From: Mesorhizobium sp. WSM3859
Lineage (GTDB): Bacteria > Pseudomonadota > Alphaproteobacteria > Rhizobiales > Rhizobiaceae
Length of the DNA: 64,000 nt
Direction of reading: 5' to 3'
NCBI RefSeq assembly: GCF_002295065.1
Contig: NZ_NSGG01000003.1
Location: 1-64,000 of the forward strand
In this document: positions 52,704 to 62,807 of the stretch, in pieces
How positions within the stretch are numbered: position 1 is the stretch's first letter
How the letters are laid out: each line of letters begins with the position of its first letter
Program-made: the position numbers and the translations under genes
The notes under the pieces: model-generated
Told to the model about the DNA's origin: nothing
The model's database searches: none
The model's input: only the letters and a program-made list of their open reading frames with translations

Positions 52704-53186
52704 TTGTCGGCAAGCGAGTTGCGGTAATGCCGCGCCCGACAGGATTCCAGGCCATCTGCGAGCGGACCAAGGGTCGGGTGAACGCGAAGTGGCGTCGCAT
52801 CTACGGACCAAGATGATGACGACATTCTCGAGGCCTGTGTCGAAACCTTGCTCGAATGGGTTGCGCAAGCCCCGCAGGCGAGTGCGGTCAAGGTAGCCCA
52901 TGTCGTCCGCTACATGGTCAAGGGCGAGGAGAGTGGGGAGTAGCGCTGGTCGGCGCTTGCTCTGGCATTGATCGACATCGCTTACCGGCCGGGGTCCAAT
53001 CCTAAGCGCGTTCGAGCATAGGTTCTTCACCGATGCCGGATGGGACCATTGTCCACGCTCTGACCGTGGTCTGTAGCAGGCCGCTCTAGGGCTCCCGTGG
53101 GCCGCCTCTCAGCGTCGCTCGCCTGCAATGGCCACGCGACAAACCCCGAAAACAAAGTCACGGCGCGGCTTGCCTTTCGCCAGACT
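52704..53186. other. intergenic region, no clear gene
   Basis: These 483 bases hold no supported gene. A short frame near 52810-52941 (DDILEACVETLLEWVAQAPQ, then KVAHVVRYMVKGEESGE) has good helical character but no start codon in frame after its upstream stop, so it may be the end of a lost gene. The rest looks noncoding. The region lies between convergent genes. Confidence 0.4.
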
Positions 53187-56100
53187 TCACCGTTTCCGCT
53201 GAGAGCGACGGGGGATCTCTATTATTTCCCGACGGGCTGGGCCTCGAACAAGCCCAGCATTGGCTTTGCCCGTCAAATCGGAAAAGGTCTCAATGGACGC
53301 AGGCCAGCCAACCAGGTAGCCCTGAACTTCGACACAGCCCTCCCGGGCAAGGAAGGAACGCTGAGCTTCGGTTTCGACACCCTCGGCGATAACGGGCACG
53401 CCGAGAGCGGACCCTAGTCCTATGACGGCACGCACGATTGCTGCCGCTTGGTCACTGGTCGCCACATCGACAATGAAACTGCGATCCATTTTGATTTTGT
53501 CGAACGGAAACGACCGCAACGAGGAAAGAGAAGCATAGCCAGTGCCGAAGTCGTCCATTGCAATCTTGACACCTAGGGATTTGAGCCGACGCAGGATAGA
53601 CAGAGTCCGCTGGGGGTCGTTTATGAGAACTCCTTCGGTGATTTCCAGCTCCAGACGGGCAGGAGCGAGCCCCGTTTCGAGTAAGATCGAGTGGACAAGG
53701 TTCACCAGGTCGCCATGTTGAAACTGCACCGGCGACAGGTTAACCGCGATCTTCAAAGGAGCGAACCACGCTGCAGCTTCGCGACAAGCGCGTCTGAGCA
53801 CCCATTCGCCAATCGAAACTATCAGACCATTCTTCTCGGCCAACGGAATAAAGTCCTTGGGAGGGACGAGGCCTAGCGTTTCGTGGCGCCACCGCAGAAG
53901 AACTTCAAATCCGAACACCTTTCCATCAATTGTGGCTTGTGGCTGGTAATGCAGCATCAATTCATCCCGTTCGAGCGCCGATCGAAGGTCAAGCTGCAGC
54001 GCCAGCTGTTCGCGCAGATGGCGATCCATCTCCGGTTCGAAAAAGCGGGCATTTAGTCGACCTTGCGCTTTCGCGCGGTAAAGCGCCGCATCGGCATTCG
54101 CCACAAGCGTCCCGGCATCGCTTCCATCTTTGGGAAACACCGCGATGCCAATGCTCAATCCAATGCGCAGTCTTTGACCTTCAATATCGAAGGCATCATC
54201 GGCCGTGGCCAGCAGTCTGCCAGCAAGTTGCTCGAGCGGTTCAAGCGAAACTGGATGTGCCGCAATCAAAGTGAATTCGTCGCCCCCGACTCTTGCCAGG
54301 AAAGCATCCTGCGAGGCGCTTGTGAGGCGCAGCGCGGCTTCCTTCAGGAGCTCGTCCCCAATGGCATGTCCGAAAACGTCGTTGACCTCCTTAAAATTGT
54401 CCAGGTCCATGCAAAAGACCGCGAAGGTCTCGCCGCTGGCTATCGAGTGTTCGAAGGTCAGGGCCAAATGTTTGGCAAATGCTACCCGATTTGGCAGGCC
54501 GGTGAGCGCATCGTGATGGGCGAGATGAACGATGCTCTGATACGACGCGTCGAGTTGGCTTCGCGCCAGGGAAAGATTGTCTCTGGCGTCATCGAGGCTA
54601 TGAGCGGCCTGGAGAACTTCCTGCTGCATTAGATTGAAGCTTTCCGCCATCTCGCCGATTTCATCCCTCGAATGAATGGAAACGGGCGTGATGTTGACGG
54701 AGGCGTGGGCTGCACCAAGGTCACCGCGACCGAGGGCCACCATTGCTCGACTGAAGTCGCGAAGCGTACCGGAGGTGAGCCGCTTGGCAGCCTCGCTGAT
54801 TTCGGTTGCCGAGTGCGCAATCATCCCTGGCAGAACCAGTCCGACGCTGATGGTCAACATCGCGACCGCGACAAAGATGTCCTCGAGCGCCGCTATGAGA
54901 GCGCCATGTTCGGCCGAGACAGTGCTTACCGCGATGACGTAGCCAGCGGCGTCCAGCGCCAGAACCAGCAACATAGCGCCAGTCAGCTTAAGATGCAGCG
55001 ACTGCCCGACCGCCGGCAACCCTGCGCGGAGCCGATCCTCGATTGTGCGCCATGCGTAGAGCGCGGCCCCCGAATAGGCCATGACGAGACCGACAATGAC
55101 CGTCGGGAGTCCGAACTGCTGAAAACCGAGCAAAGCGGCCAGCATCCATATCCCGGAGGCAACCAGGCCAAGCACGATGGCTCCCCTCGGTGCTCGATAA
55201 GGTCGGTCGACCGAAGGATAGTCGCGGCGCAAAAGCCAGGCCGCGACATTCGGCAGGCAAATTCCGATCAAATAGGTAAAATTCGCCGCTGCGATCAGCC
55301 ATATCGGATCGCCTATGACAAGGAACAGAATGGCCATTGAAGCGGTCAGCAACGTCGCCGCCCATGGACAATCCGTCGCCGAACGTTGGCCGAGGAACCG
55401 CGGCAGCAGCCCGTCCTCGCTCAGCTGCGCCAAGGTCCGAGAGGCGCCGGCCAGCGGCTGCATCGTTCCATGGAACATGTTGAGCATCATGAACCAGATG
55501 GCGGCTGCCTTGCCAAAACTGCCAAGCAGGGGGGCAAAGGCAGGACCCAGAGAGACAGCCAGGTCCTTGCCCAGCGACTGAGATCCCAACGCACCCAACC
55601 AGACAATTGGCAGGACAATGAAGTAAAGTCCTGCCATGACGGCGCTTGCAAACACCGCACGAGGAACGTTGCGGTTCGGATCGACTGTTTCGCCGACATG
55701 GCATGTCGCCGCTTCAAACGCGGGGGCCGCAAACCCGACCAGATAAAGGCCGGCCATTATCGAGGTCAGATCTCCAAACCAGCCCGGGAACGGTGACGTT
55801 AACGCGAAGGTCGTCGCCTGCCGCCAATCGACGTTGCCCGAAAGGATCGGGATGATCGCGGCCGCGAACGCCAGCAAGGCCGAGCCCGTGGCTATCGGAA
55901 CGACCAGCCGAGAGACCCATTTTATCCCGCATAGATTGACTGCGGTGAAGCACACGACCAAGGCGCAGGCCACGAACTCGACGGGAATATCCGGCAGGTA
56001 CCATTGCTGTATTGCCGACGCCGAAAGCAGTGCCGTCAGGCCACAGGTTGGAACCCAACCCCACCAATAGCCGCCAAACCTGAGAGAACCGGACTGTACG

Positions 56101-56377
56101 GTCGGAATGCCTCTGAACACGTCGCCGCAATGCCGCCCACGCGGTCGGGCCATAGTAATACCAGCTCTGTCCACGCTGGCGCGGCTGCCCAACTGAGGAT
56201 GACACCTACGATCAGCAAAACAACGGCAGCGCTGCCCTGGCCCGGGATCGCACCCTGGCCGACGAAAAGCGCGGCTATAAGAAAAAGGCTTTGGTTGCTG
56301 CCACCCATGGCCAGCGCCGTAGTGCCGATCCAACCCAACGATCGGGGATGCGGTCGCAAGGAATGATCCCTTTGCAT
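53187..56377 (-). pseudogene. APC permease / GGDEF / EAL fusion, frameshifted near 56070
   Basis: The gene begins at the ATG at 56377 (MQRDHSLRPHPRSLGWIGTT) and reads as an amino-acid/polyamine permease start to PYSPVLSGLA. The remaining frame then continues from YWWGWVPTCGLTALL about 56070, one frame away. One base is missing. Downstream are some 12 helices, a HAMP-like linker with MVALGRGDLGAA, a GGDEF domain (DALTGLPNR, RVGGDEFTLI) and an EAL domain with FEVLLRWRH, ELEITEGVL, AMDDFGTGYASL, DKIKMDRSF and EGVETEAQ. The c-di-GMP motifs look intact. It would be a sensor coupling a transporter fold to c-di-GMP, now silent unless the frameshift is an error. Confidence 0.8.
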
Positions 56378-56536
56378 TCCAGCCGCCAATCTATTCGTGA
56401 GCGCTAATCAACGATGCGAGCAAATCCTTTCGAAGTCCTTAGCGGCAGCAAAGTAGGGATCTCTCGGCGGCCTAGTCAGTCGCTACCACGGTTTAGTCGG
56501 AGGGCAGCTTGCATTTTGCACGGCACTCATCCGATG

Positions 56537-56620
56537 TCAGGCCGTTACGGGCACTGCGTGGCGCTTAAGCGATTTGAACTTCACGCCATCTTCCAGGCAG
56601 ATGATGAAATCGGGCTTTCA
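56537..56620 (-). pseudogene. MucR zinc-finger fragment
   Basis: On the minus strand the bases read KPDFIICLEDGVKFKSLKRH, then AVPVTA and a stop. This matches the core of the intact MucR at 60026 (TPDYIICLEDGKKFKSLKRH). The homology ends after the first histidine region. The remaining bases of this 466-base gap (56378-56843) hold no gene I recognise. Confidence 0.7.
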
Positions 56621-56843
56621 TCGACCTCTTGCCGGCATCGCTGCGGGGCAGCGCGGCAAGACGGCTTAGCGCCTCATGTCGGTCGTCGTTCAGGTGAACT
56701 TTGCCGCCGCCTCAAAGCGCGCGTCGTGAGACGCGTCCGAAGCCGTTTGCCCGGTAAGCGGACATTGACGACCTATTCCGCGATCCAATTGCAAGCTGTA
56801 TCCTACCTCCTGTCACCACGAACTTTGAAAGTGAGGAGCCGCG

Positions 56844-57161
56844 ATGCCGAAATATCTCGTCCAGGGTTCTTACACGGACCAGGGTCTCAAGGGCTTGCTG
56901 AAGGAGGGCGGTTCGAAACGGCGAATGATGGTCGAGAAACTCGCCGAGGAGATCGGCGGCAAAGTCGAAGTGTTCTATTTCGCCTTTGGTAGCGATGACT
57001 TCGTTATTATTCTTGACCTGCCGAGCAACATTGACATGGCTGCGACCGCAATTGTCGCTCAGGCCAGCGGCATGGTGAAGTCTCGGGTCACGGTGCTCAT
57101 GGATCCGCAGGATGTGGACCAAGCCGTTCAAAGGAAGATCGACTTCCGCCCACCATTGTAG
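56844..57161 (+). CDS. GYD domain protein
   Basis: The 105-residue product follows the GYD family pattern: MPKYLVQGSYTDQGLKGLL begins the ferredoxin-like fold, and FYFAFGSDDFVIILDLPS carries the GxDDF motif. These small proteins are common and of unknown function. GTGAGGAG precedes the ATG. It stands alone between the frameshifted permease fusion and the MFS gene. Confidence 0.87.
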   Translation: MPKYLVQGSYTDQGLKGLLKEGGSKRRMMVEKLAEEIGGKVEVFYFAFGSDDFVIILDLPSNIDMAATAIVAQASGMVKSRVTVLMDPQDVDQAVQRKIDFRPPL

Positions 57162-57315
57162 GTTTGGGACGCGAAGGACCGCGTCCAGTAGCTGAACGGG
57201 AGCTTGTCGAAGGCCCCGACCGATGCCGGACCGTCGGTTCCCGGCCCATCCCCGTCGTGTCGGCCCAGCCTGATTCAGCCCGAACGTCGGGTTCTGCGGC
57301 GTAAATCAGCGCTAA

Positions 57316-58554
57316 TCAATTCCGGCTGTTGAGATGCCTTACCCGCCGCAGCGCTGGGAACAGCCAGGCCCACAATCCCGCGACGGCGATGGCGCCGATG
57401 CCGCCGATCACCACGGCGGGAACCGTGCCGATCAGCGCCGCCATGGTGCCGGCGCGGAATTCGCCGACCTCATTCGAGGCGCCGACGAAGACCTGGTTGA
57501 CGGCGTTGACGCGCCCGCGCACCTCGTCGGGCGTCCAGAGCTGGATCAGCGTCTCGCGGATATAGACGCTGAACATGTCGGTGGCGCCAAGCAGGGCCAG
57601 AGCTGCGATCGACAGCCAGGTGATGGTCGAGACGCCGAACAGCACGGTGAAGGCGCCGAACAGCGCGACGAAGCCCAGCATGATCTGGCCGGCATGGTCG
57701 CGGATCGGGTGACCGGCAAGCCAGACGGCGACGCAGATGGCGCCGATGCCGGGCGCTGAGCGCAGCAGGCCGAGACCCCAGGGACCAAGCTGCAGGATGT
57801 CGCGCGCGTAGACCGGCAGCAGCGCCGAGGCGCCGGACAGAAGCACGGCGAAGAGGTCGAGCGAGATCGCGCCGAGCACGATCTTCTCGCCCCAGATATA
57901 GCGGAAGCCAGCAAACAGCGTCTGCATCGTCGGCTTGTCGGTGGCCGTCTGCTGCGCCGGCTTCGGGATGGTGAAGATCAGCACCGCCGCGGCGAGCATC
58001 AATATGGCGGCGGTGGCGTAGGCCGCTTCGGCCGAAACGCCATAGAGCAGGCCGCCGGCGACCGGGCCGACGATGGTCGCTGTCTGCCAGGCCGAGGAGT
58101 TCCAGGCGATCGCGTTGGCGAAATCCTCCTGCGGCACTAGATTGGCGAACAGCGAGGACGAGGCCGGGCCGTAGAAGGCCCGCGCAATGCCGAACATCAC
58201 CAGCACGATGAAGATCGGTAGCGGGCTGGTCAGCCCGCGCAGCGTCAGAAGCAGCAGGGCCAGCGGGCAGCCGGCCTCGATCAGCGTCGCCAGCGTCATG
58301 ATTAGCCGGCGGCCGAAGCGGTCGGCGACGACGCCGGTGACCAGGACCAAGAGCAGCGAAGGCAGGAACTGGACGATGCCGACAATGCCGAGGTCGAACG
58401 GGTCGCGGGTCAGGTCATAGACCTGCCAGCCGACGGCGACCGAGACGATCATGGTGGCGAAAGTCGTGAGGAAGCGCGCCGTCCAGTAGCTGAGGAACGG
58501 GCGGTGCCGGAACGCGGCGTAGCGCTGGTCTGGTGACGTTGCTTCGGCTGTCAT
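57316..58554 (-). CDS. MFS transporter, EntS-like
   Basis: The 412-residue product has 12 predicted helices and the motif-A segment GVVADRFGRRLIM between TM2 and TM3. Its start, RHRPFLSYWTARFLTTFATMIVSVAVGWQVYDLTRDP, and FLPSLLLVLVTGVVADRF resemble the EntS-type exporters (MFS_3) that release siderophores or other small molecules. No siderophore gene lies nearby, so the substrate is unknown. I start at ATG 58554; the frame is open 15 codons further without support. Confidence 0.88.
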   Translation of the reverse strand: MTAEATSPDQRYAAFRHRPFLSYWTARFLTTFATMIVSVAVGWQVYDLTRDPFDLGIVGIVQFLPSLLLVLVTGVVADRFGRRLIMTLATLIEAGCPLALLLLTLRGLTSPLPIFIVLVMFGIARAFYGPASSSLFANLVPQEDFANAIAWNSSAWQTATIVGPVAGGLLYGVSAEAAYATAAILMLAAAVLIFTIPKPAQQTATDKPTMQTLFAGFRYIWGEKIVLGAISLDLFAVLLSGASALLPVYARDILQLGPWGLGLLRSAPGIGAICVAVWLAGHPIRDHAGQIMLGFVALFGAFTVLFGVSTITWLSIAALALLGATDMFSVYIRETLIQLWTPDEVRGRVNAVNQVFVGASNEVGEFRAGTMAALIGTVPAVVIGGIGAIAVAGLWAWLFPALRRVRHLNSRN

Positions 58555-58703
58555 GATTCGAGGGCCCCGTTGCGACGATGGCCGGCGGGGCACTTCCACG
58601 GTGGGCGCTGGTCCGGCCAGAACGCTTTAGCCCAGTTCGTCCTGTCGCGCGCGCAAAAAATCCGCGCTGGATCAAAAGAAAATCGAATCTTTTGCGCGGC
58701 GGC

Positions 58704-59804
58704 TCAGTCCCGCAACGCGGCGGAGATTGCGTCGAGGCCGCCACGCAGCTCCGCTTCCGTCGGCCAGCCAAAGCCGAGGCGGAAGAAGCGCTTCGGCATC
58801 TCGAACCAGTGACCTGGGCCGACATAGGCGCCGTGCTCCTCCAGCAGCCTGGTGTAGAAGCGGTCGAGGTCGAAGCCGGCATCGACGTTGAGCCGCGGGA
58901 AGCCGACGACGCCGCCTTGCGGGCGCACCCAGTCGACCAGCGGCTCGCCGTCGATCCAGGCCTGCACGATGTCGCGGCGCCTGGCCATGTCCGGCAGCAG
59001 CGACGTCAGGAAGGCGTCACGGCGCTCTAACATGGTTCGGGCGATCGCTTCGTCGATGACGCTGCCGCAGATGCCGATCTGCTCCTTGGCGGCGAGGAAG
59101 GTTTCCTGCAGTTGCGGATCTCTGGTTATCAGCCAGCCGATGCGGATGCCCGGAGTGCCGAAGGCCTTGGACAGCGAGCAGACGCTGATCGCGCTTGGAC
59201 TGAGCGAGGCCGCCGCCGGCAGGCGCCCGCCATAGGAGAGGTCGCGATAGGTCTCGTCGACCAGCAGCCGGCATTTGTGATGTTCGGCAAGCGCGATCAG
59301 CGCGTCGAGATCGGCGCGGGTCATCATCGTGCCGGTCGGATTGTGCGGGCAGGTGAAGCTGATCAGTTTGGTGTTCGGGCGGATCTCGGCCTTGACGCGC
59401 CCGATATCGACGGCAAAGCCCTGGTCGAAATCGAGGTCGACATAGGAGATGGCGCAGCCGATCGCCTTCGGCGTCTCGATGTTGGTGGCGTAGTTCGGCC
59501 GCACGACCACGAGATGGTCGCTGGCCGACAGCAGGGAAGTCGCAATGATGAACAGCGCGCCGGCCGCGCCCGCCGTCACCAGCACATCGTCGGGAGAAAT
59601 GCCCTTGTCCTGTCCGGCGATCAGCGCCCGCAACTCCTTGTTGCCGCGATGCTCGCCATAGAACAAGGTGAGGTCCGGCAACGTCAGACCGATGTCGGAG
59701 AGTTTCTGGTCGGCGATGGAGCTTTCGGAAAGGTTGTAGCGGATGCGGTCGTAGCCGTATTCCTCCGGCGCTTCCTTCTCGATCAGCATCCTGGCGTAGT
59801 TCAT
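58704..59804 (-). CDS. PLP-dependent class I/II aminotransferase
   Basis: The 366-residue product has fold-type I features: VTAGAAGALFIIATSLL, CPHNPTGTMMTRADLDAL, the LLVDETYRDLSY strand with the cofactor aspartate, and the Schiff-base lysine in SVCSLSKAFGTPGIRIGW. The substrate is unknown. The ATG at 59804 follows GGGGGGA; a TTG 15 bases upstream also fits. It is separated from MucR by a RIME-like repeat, and its 3' end is about 150 bases from the MFS gene start, so cotranscription is possible but not certain. Confidence 0.9.
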   Translation of the reverse strand: MNYARMLIEKEAPEEYGYDRIRYNLSESSIADQKLSDIGLTLPDLTLFYGEHRGNKELRALIAGQDKGISPDDVLVTAGAAGALFIIATSLLSASDHLVVVRPNYATNIETPKAIGCAISYVDLDFDQGFAVDIGRVKAEIRPNTKLISFTCPHNPTGTMMTRADLDALIALAEHHKCRLLVDETYRDLSYGGRLPAAASLSPSAISVCSLSKAFGTPGIRIGWLITRDPQLQETFLAAKEQIGICGSVIDEAIARTMLERRDAFLTSLLPDMARRRDIVQAWIDGEPLVDWVRPQGGVVGFPRLNVDAGFDLDRFYTRLLEEHGAYVGPGHWFEMPKRFFRLGFGWPTEAELRGGLDAISAALRD

Positions 59805-59820
59805 GGCCTGTCCCCCCAAT

Positions 59821-59923
59821 GGAGCGGTTTACCGTTTCCACGAAACGGTGAACCGCTCCCCCTTTTTGTTCTTGCGCAATTCCGGACGGAAAACCGCGTC
59901 ACACTTTTCCTGGAATTGCTCTG
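59821..59923. repeat. RIME-like mosaic palindrome
   Basis: The first half is a hairpin with arms GAGCGGTTTACCGTTT and AAACGGTGAACCGCTC (one mismatch), followed by a CCCCTTTTTG run. The second half is GCAATTCCGGACGGAAAACC ... TTTTCCTGGAATTGCTC. The order is the same as at 22667-22770. It lies upstream of the aminotransferase. Confidence 0.8.
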
Positions 59924-59948
59924 GCGGTAGCAACCAAGCCACAAAAGC

Positions 59949-59986
59949 AGGAAGCCTGCCAAGGCGGTTTCCTCGGCAGGCTTCCT
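59949..59986 (-). terminator. probable terminator of mucR
   Basis: Perfect 12-base arms (AGGAAGCCTGCC / GGCAGGCTTCCT) flank a 14-base loop. On the minus strand the stem is followed by GCTTTTGTGG. It lies 40 bases past the mucR stop codon. Confidence 0.7.
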
Positions 59987-60025
59987 CAAATCGTTGGTGC
60001 AGGCGCGTTATTTCAGGCGAGCGAT

Positions 60026-60487
60026 TCAGGCGGTCGCCTTGGCCTTCCTGCCCTTGGCTGGCTTTACCGGTTCCGGCTCCGCCTTGCGGCCGAGGCCGAT
60101 CGATTTTGCCAGTTGCGAACGCGAGGCCGCATAGTTGGGAGCGACCATCGGATAGTCGACCGGCAAGCCCCATTTGGTCCGGTAAGCTTCCGGCGTCAGG
60201 CCGAAATGCACACCGATATGGCGCTTCAGCGATTTGAACTTCTTCCCGTCCTCGAGGCAGATGATGTAGTCGGGCGTCACCGAGCGCCTGGGGTTGACGG
60301 CGGGAACCGGCGGGGGCGCGGCGGGCTCCGTCGGCTGGCTGATCCCGCCGATCGACGAGGCGACGCTGGCGATCAGCCCGCCCAGGTCCGAAGCGGGCAG
60401 GCGGTTTTTCGCGACATAGGCCGATACGATGTGAGCCGTGAGCTCGAGCAGGTCGACTTCCTTGGTTGTGCTGGTGTCCTCGTCCAC
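60026..60487 (-). CDS. mucR: MucR/Ros family zinc-finger regulator
   Basis: The 153-residue product matches MucR: an N-terminal oligomerisation part (LLELTAHIVSAYVAKNRLP, LIASVASSIGGI), a proline-rich linker, and the Ros-type zinc finger CLEDGKKFKSLKRHIGVHFG, where Asp replaces the second Cys as in most MucR. The finger ends with LTPEAYRTKWGLPVDYPMVAP. MucR coats AT-rich promoters and controls exopolysaccharide, motility and cell-cycle genes. The start is a GTG with GGAGGA 7 bases before; the longer open frame is rejected. A terminator hairpin follows. An A/T-rich stretch upstream (60645-60700) could be an autoregulatory site. Confidence 0.94.
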   Translation of the reverse strand: MDEDTSTTKEVDLLELTAHIVSAYVAKNRLPASDLGGLIASVASSIGGISQPTEPAAPPPVPAVNPRRSVTPDYIICLEDGKKFKSLKRHIGVHFGLTPEAYRTKWGLPVDYPMVAPNYAASRSQLAKSIGLGRKAEPEPVKPAKGRKAKATA

Positions 60488-60694
60488 GTAGTTCCTCCAT
60501 TTTGTGCCGCAATGCCGCGAAACCGATCCGGCTTTCGCGGTGTGTAATATCAAAGCGCTGCGAGCGTTGTTGGCGAATTCGAAAGCCGCAGGGGCCGCAG
60601 GCTGGTGAATTCCTAGTCGGCAAATCTGCGCAGCGCAACGTTTTGTAGCGTCAATACACGCTGTTTTGAACAATTATACTGAAATGTAACAATA

Positions 60695-61399
60695 TCAGAC
60701 GATCAGCGCCTTGTCGCGCCATAGACGAAAACCACCCTCGAAAGCGCGAGTGTTGTCGCCGCGCCGGGATTTTTCAGGCAATTCATCGAGCTTGTCGACA
60801 TTGCCGCCGCCGATCACGACATAGTCCGGCTGCAAGGCGGCGCGAAGCCTGCCGACCACGTCGAAAACGTATTTGCGCCACTTCTTCTTCCCGTGCTTCA
60901 CCAGGCCGCGCTCGCCGACATAATCCTCGAAAGTCGCCCCCTTTTTGTAAGGCAGATGGGCAAGCTCCATCGGCTGGCCGACATTCCTGATGATCATGGC
61001 GGCGCCCAGGCCGGTGCCGAGGCCGAGGAACAGCATGCGGCCCCCGTCATAGCTGCCGATCGCCTGCATCAGCGCGTCGTTGACGAGTTTCACCGGCTTG
61101 CCGAAGGCGGCGGTGAAATCATAGCCGTTCCAGCCCTTGCCGAGATTGAAGGGATCGAGCGAGGGCTTGTTGTCCGACACGGGGCCGGGATAACCCATCG
61201 AGATCACGTCGTAGTTCAGCCCCTCAGCGAGATTCCTGACCGAAGCGACAACCTTGTCGGGCGTCAGGCTCGGGCCGGACGCGACGCGGCGCATCTCGCC
61301 GCCGGCGCTGGTGAGGATCTTCACATGCGAGCCGCCGACATCGATGCTGAGCACGATCGGATCGCTGCCCGTCGCGGCGGTCTTTGCTGCCTTCGCCAT
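60695..61399 (-). CDS. ROK-family kinase, polyphosphate glucokinase-like
   Basis: The 234-residue product has the sugar-kinase phosphate loop SIDVGGSHVKILTSAGG and, later, LGLGTGLGAAMI with LVNDALMQAIGSYDGG. The short length and these motifs match the polyphosphate-dependent glucokinase (PPGK) branch of the ROK family. Whether it uses polyphosphate or ATP is not decided by sequence alone. It follows zwf with 18 bases between, and forms an oxidative glucose-entry cluster with zwf and gnd. GGAGGAGG precedes the ATG. Confidence 0.8.
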   Translation of the reverse strand: MAKAAKTAATGSDPIVLSIDVGGSHVKILTSAGGEMRRVASGPSLTPDKVVASVRNLAEGLNYDVISMGYPGPVSDNKPSLDPFNLGKGWNGYDFTAAFGKPVKLVNDALMQAIGSYDGGRMLFLGLGTGLGAAMIIRNVGQPMELAHLPYKKGATFEDYVGERGLVKHGKKKWRKYVFDVVGRLRAALQPDYVVIGGGNVDKLDELPEKSRRGDNTRAFEGGFRLWRDKALIV

Positions 61400-61417
61400 T
61401 TCCCTCCTCCCCGGAAA

Positions 61418-62794
61418 TTATCTGGTCGGATTGATCCAGCCATCGGGCGGGCCGAAACCTTTCATTGCGTCGGCCGGTCCCCAGGTCTTGGGCGCGTAGA
61501 TTGCCGGCGGCGTGGTGTCCCCGAGCACCGGACCGACGATGCGCCAGGCAAGCTCGGCGGCATCCTGGCGCGTGAACAGCTGGCCATTGCCGTTCATGGC
61601 GTCGCCGATCAGCCTTTCGTAAGGCGGCATGTCGCCCTTGGTGTCGTCGAGCGCGGTGAGCTCCACCTGTTCACCGATCATGTCGTCGCCGGGCCTCTTG
61701 CGCTGGGCGCCGATCGAGATCGCCACCTGCGGGTCGATGCGGAAGCGCACATAATTGGCGTCGTCCGCCTTGATCGGATCGAAGACGTCGAGCGGCGGCC
61801 GCTTCAGCCTCACGATCACCTCGGTTGCGTGTACCGGCATGTTCTTGCCGGCGCGGATGAAGAAGGGCACGTCGCGCCAGCGCCAGGTGTCGACGAAGAA
61901 GCGCACCGCGGCGAAGGTCTCTACCGGCGAGTTGGGCCTGACGCCCGGCTCGGCCAGATAGCCGTCGAACTGGCCGCGCACGACATCGTCCCTGGTCAGC
62001 GTGCGGATCGCGCGCAGCACCTGCACCTTCTCGTCGATCAGGTCGTCGGCCGAGCGGCCGACAGGCGGCTCCATTGCGAGCAGAAGAAGGATGTTGAGCA
62101 GGTGGTTCTCGATGACGTCGCGGATGCAGCCGACATCGTCATAGAATTTGCCGCGGCCCTCGATGCCGAAATCCTCGGCCATGGTGATCTGCACGCTCTC
62201 GACGAAGTTGCGGTTCCAGATCGGCTCGAGGAAAGAGTTGGCGAAGCGGAAATAGAGCAGGTTCTGGATCGCTTCCTTGCCGAGATAATGGTCGATGCGG
62301 AAGATCGACTGCTCGTCGAACACCAGATGCAGCACGCGGTTCAGCCAGCGCGCCGACTGGAGGTCGTGGCCGAAGGGTTTTTCGATCATCAGCCGCGCGC
62401 CGCGCGCGGTGCCGGACTGCTCCAACCCCTGCACGACTGTCTCGAACATCGTTGGCGGCACGGCCATGTAATGCAGCGGGTGTTGCGCCGGGCCCAGCGC
62501 CGTCCTCAGCTTCTCGAAGGTGGCGCTGTCGCGGTAGTCGCCGCTGACATAGCGCAGCAGCGAGGCGAGCTTGGCAAAGACCATGTCGTCGATCGAACCC
62601 AGCGCGGTGACTATGCCGTCGCGGGCGCGGTCCACCAGTTTGGGCAGGTCCCACGGGTCGAAGGCGACGCCGATGATCGGCTCGGCCAATGTTCCCTTGG
62701 CGACCATCTGGTAGAGCGCCGGGAATATCTTCTTGTGCGCAAGGTCGCCGGTTGCTCCGAAAAGCACCAGCGTGTCGGACCTCTCCTGGCTCAT
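61418..62794 (-). CDS. zwf: glucose-6-phosphate 1-dehydrogenase
   Basis: The 458-residue product oxidises glucose 6-phosphate with NADP. The Rossmann start is [22 protein letters not shown], the substrate lysine is in [12 protein letters not shown], and the active-site [21 protein letters not shown] is intact. The ATG at 62794 follows AAGGGAGAG. It is the middle gene of gnd-zwf-ROK kinase; a gluconolactonase gene (pgl) is absent from the cluster. Confidence 0.95.
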   Translation of the reverse strand: MSQERSDTLVLFGATGDLAHKKIFPALYQMVAKGTLAEPIIGVAFDPWDLPKLVDRARDGIVTALGSIDDMVFAKLASLLRYVSGDYRDSATFEKLRTALGPAQHPLHYMAVPPTMFETVVQGLEQSGTARGARLMIEKPFGHDLQSARWLNRVLHLVFDEQSIFRIDHYLGKEAIQNLLYFRFANSFLEPIWNRNFVESVQITMAEDFGIEGRGKFYDDVGCIRDVIENHLLNILLLLAMEPPVGRSADDLIDEKVQVLRAIRTLTRDDVVRGQFDGYLAEPGVRPNSPVETFAAVRFFVDTWRWRDVPFFIRAGKNMPVHATEVIVRLKRPPLDVFDPIKADDANYVRFRIDPQVAISIGAQRKRPGDDMIGEQVELTALDDTKGDMPPYERLIGDAMNGNGQLFTRQDAAELAWRIVGPVLGDTTPPAIYAPKTWGPADAMKGFGPPDGWINPTR

Positions 62795-62807
62795 GCCGTC
62801 TCTCCCT

